A DNA stretch of 64,000 bases from Robiginitalea sp. (GTDB lineage Bacteria > Bacteroidota > Bacteroidia > Flavobacteriales > Flavobacteriaceae), in the NCBI GenBank assembly GCA_024642005.1, contig JAHECA010000001.1, positions 248,001-312,000 of the forward strand, written 5' to 3'. The number at the start of each line of letters is the position of its first letter. Position 1 is the first letter of the stretch. Position numbers and translations under genes: made by a program. The notes under the pieces were generated by a model. The model was not told the DNA's origin and made no database searches. It saw nothing but the letters and a program-made list of their open reading frames with translations. Positions 62,455 to 64,000 of the stretch are shown piece by piece.

Positions 62455-62678
62455 TGTGGTTTGCTTTGGTTTAATTACGGGATTAAATTAAAGATAATTT
62501 TAGACATAGGTATTTCAGGAGGCAGAATATATTCTTCTGTTACCTTGTGAGATCAGGCCCGGCACATGCATCGCAAGCGGCATGCAACGCATTAATATAA
62601 GGATGTAAATCAGGCCATCGCATCAAAAAAAACCATACATTAATAGTTCTAAATAAAAACCAAAATAAATATACGATT

Positions 62679-62972
62679 ATGAAAAGAAGTTTAAAATCGT
62701 TGGCGGTTGTTTTTGCAACATCCCTTTTGCTCTCCTCATGCTATTCCTACACCAGCGTTGTCGGTTCAGGGGCACAGGGCAATCAACAGGTAACCAAGTG
62801 GAACCACTATGTTATTGGCGGGTTGGCCCCCGTTGGCGTTTCTGATTCCAAGGCGATGGCCGACGGTGCGGAAAACTATACCGTCCATACGCGCATGTCT
62901 TTTGTCAATGGGCTGATAGGCTTGGTTACTTTTGGCATCTACACCCCAACCATGACCACAGTTACTAAGTAA
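62679..62972 (+). CDS. Bor-family lipoprotein
   Basis: A 97-residue lipoprotein (lipobox LLLSSC, C21) matching the phage lambda Bor / Iss family: CYSYTSVVGSGAQGN, KWNHYVIGGLAPVG, and the C-terminal VNGLIGLVTFGIYTPTMTTV. Bor proteins sit in the outer membrane; in E. coli they raise serum survival, but chromosomal relatives in Bacteroidota have no proven role. Preceded by a very AT-rich upstream region and followed by a strong terminator. No phage genes are near. Confidence 0.85.
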   Translation: MKRSLKSLAVVFATSLLLSSCYSYTSVVGSGAQGNQQVTKWNHYVIGGLAPVGVSDSKAMADGAENYTVHTRMSFVNGLIGLVTFGIYTPTMTTVTK

Positions 62973-63042
62973 CCATAATACAACATTGCGGATATTGCCT
63001 ATTGAAGCCGAATGGCAGAAAGGCAGTACCTGAGTTTCTTTG

Positions 63043-63082
63043 GCTCCCGGGCGTGCTTGCGCAGCCCGGGAGCTTTTTTTTT
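63043..63082 (+). terminator. Terminator of the Bor-family gene
   Basis: GCTCCCGGGC (63043-63052) pairs perfectly with GCCCGGGAGC (63064-63073), followed by TTTTTTTTT. It is 70 bases after the stop and also separates the convergent deacylase gene. Confidence 0.85.
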
Positions 63083-63102
63083 AACACCGGCCCAGAGCTT
63101 CC

Positions 63103-64000
63103 CTACCAACGAAAGGGCCTGAACCCGATCCCGAATTCCACCCAGTCGGCTGCAAAGCCGATGGTTTTCAGGCCCACCTGCGCATAAGCCCATTTATTGA
63201 TGTCATACCGGACAGCAGGCCGCAGGAACAGGGCTTCCTTGCCCAGCTTCTCGGTAACGTAGGTGCCTCCATGGAGCAGGGTGGTCAACCTCCAGAACAT
63301 GAAATCATAGCCGGCATGTATGCCGATCAGGCTGTTTTTCCTATCCCCTTCCGGGTTGGTCTCGTGCAGGCTGTTGTCCACAAAATAGTCCACGCCGGCA
63401 CTCAGGCTGTGCATGTTGTTGAGTTTATGCTGGTAGTCCAGCACTAACGAAAAGGTGCCGTAGCGCGTATCGGTTCCTGCCCCTTCCTCGGTCTGTACGG
63501 TCCCCAGGGCCAGATACACGTTGAGGCTTTGATTCTCCGGTACCCGCTCATTGGGCAACTTCTCCGAGCGCAGATACCTGCTCTGTAACCGGCGTTCCGG
63601 GTAAGCGCCCTGGTCTAGCCTGTGCTGGTCAAAATTATAGTGGTAGCGCATGCCCAGGTTTACGCCAAACATGTTCAGGCCCCAGTTCGGGGTAAAGCTC
63701 CTCCCGTTGCTGAAATGCGAGAAATCTAGCCCGTAGGTGATGTCCATATCAGGGGTCCAACGATAGGCCCAGCCAAAGTTCAGGTTGAAATACACGGCCA
63801 TCCGCGCGCCTATCGCATCATTGAGCGGGTTGTTTACCGGGTCGTAGGGGTTCAGGTGGTAGGTCAGGCCAAGGGCAGGTTCAATATTGAATTGATTCCT
63901 GCGGGTTGGATTGCTAACCGGAAAACGGATGAACCCGTACAGCGCATTGGGGTTGCCGAACACGTCAGGATCGCCAATAAACCCGGAATACGCGCCAACC
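63103..64000 (-). CDS. PagL-like lipid A deacylase / acyloxyacyl hydrolase, partial (5' end outside)
   Basis: The frame is open to the window edge, so the N-terminus and signal peptide are missing; a GTG at 63963 is only an internal codon. About 299 residues are visible, made of amphipathic beta-strands (RMAVYFNLNFGWAYRW, MRYHYNF, LVLDYQHKL) ending in the aromatic FRPFRW, i.e. an outer-membrane barrel. The motif DFSHFSNGRS matches the catalytic His-x-Ser-Asn of PagL deacylases, which remove a 3-O-linked acyl chain from lipid A. Convergent with the Bor-family gene. Bacteroidota members are commonly annotated as acyloxyacyl hydrolase. Confidence 0.8.
   Translation of the reverse strand, partial: VGAYSGFIGDPDVFGNPNALYGFIRFPVSNPTRRNQFNIEPALGLTYHLNPYDPVNNPLNDAIGARMAVYFNLNFGWAYRWTPDMDITYGLDFSHFSNGRSFTPNWGLNMFGVNLGMRYHYNFDQHRLDQGAYPERRLQSRYLRSEKLPNERVPENQSLNVYLALGTVQTEEGAGTDTRYGTFSLVLDYQHKLNNMHSLSAGVDYFVDNSLHETNPEGDRKNSLIGIHAGYDFMFWRLTTLLHGGTYVTEKLGKEALFLRPAVRYDINKWAYAQVGLKTIGFAADWVEFGIGFRPFRW

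Noticed and set aside
62679-62972. Prophage remnant suggested by the Bor-family lipoprotein
   Set aside because: No integrase, phage structural genes or attachment repeats are nearby, and Bor relatives are common on Bacteroidota chromosomes.
1-64000. CRISPR array, rRNA operon, insertion sequence or replication origin
   Set aside because: No regularly spaced repeats, rRNA-like sequence, transposase gene or DnaA-box cluster was noticed when reading both strands.

Overview
The window looks like chromosomal DNA of a GC-rich member of the Flavobacteriaceae (Bacteroidota). The signs are: Bacteroidota-type promoters (TTTG, then TAnnTTTG) before trxA, rpsP and tRNA-Asp; a replicative DnaE with an N-terminal proofreading exonuclease; a class I ribonucleotide reductase whose ATP-cone sits on NrdB; an S16 with a long acidic tail; a bacterial inward-rectifier K+ channel; and many lipoprotein-type secreted enzymes. 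A Robiginitalea-like organism would fit the composition, but that is inference.

Layout. 1-3.2 kb: the end of an APC-type permease, a dimethylargininase-family hydrolase, TrmN6 and a lipoprotein sulfatase. 3.3-10.1 kb: two large haem-binding (CxxCH) beta-propeller lipoproteins around a Tat-exported sugar isomerase-like protein, a combination best known from Planctomycetes. 10.2-18.6 kb: housekeeping (rimM, rpsP, Kir channel, dnaE, trxA, a DUF58 protein). 18.6-22.9 kb: tRNA-Asp, a 400-base run of hairpins, an S9 peptidase, two small exported proteins and a 2H-family RNA ligase-like protein. 23.3-27.1 kb: a two-gene island encoding a SIR2-like/TIR fusion and a membrane-anchored STAND NTPase, the best candidate for an uncharacterised (probably anti-phage) system. 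27.1-29.6 kb: a P-loop kinase/APH-fold kinase pair, a TerB-like protein and a DUF2237 protein.

29.7-35.5 kb is a beta-glucan locus (GPH sugar symporter, GH94 phosphorylase, GH9 glucanase). After upp, galK and a TolB-like/TPR membrane protein comes a glucuronoxylan locus at 39.8-49.7 kb: CE15 esterase on one strand, a GH67-SDR-UxuA-GH43 operon on the other, and a divergent xylB-xylA operon. Together these would release glucuronic acid and xylose from xylan side chains and feed them to mannonate dehydration and to xylulose 5-phosphate. No SusC/SusD pair or endo-xylanase is in the window.

49.9-54.7 kb holds a mutagenic-repair pair (DnaE2-like polymerase and DinB) separated by a frameshifted four-helix-bundle gene flanked by inverted GGAATTT repeats. 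55-64 kb: NhaD antiporter, small hypotheticals, a PiT-like permease, nrdB-nrdA, a Bor-family lipoprotein and a partial PagL-like lipid A deacylase running off the end.
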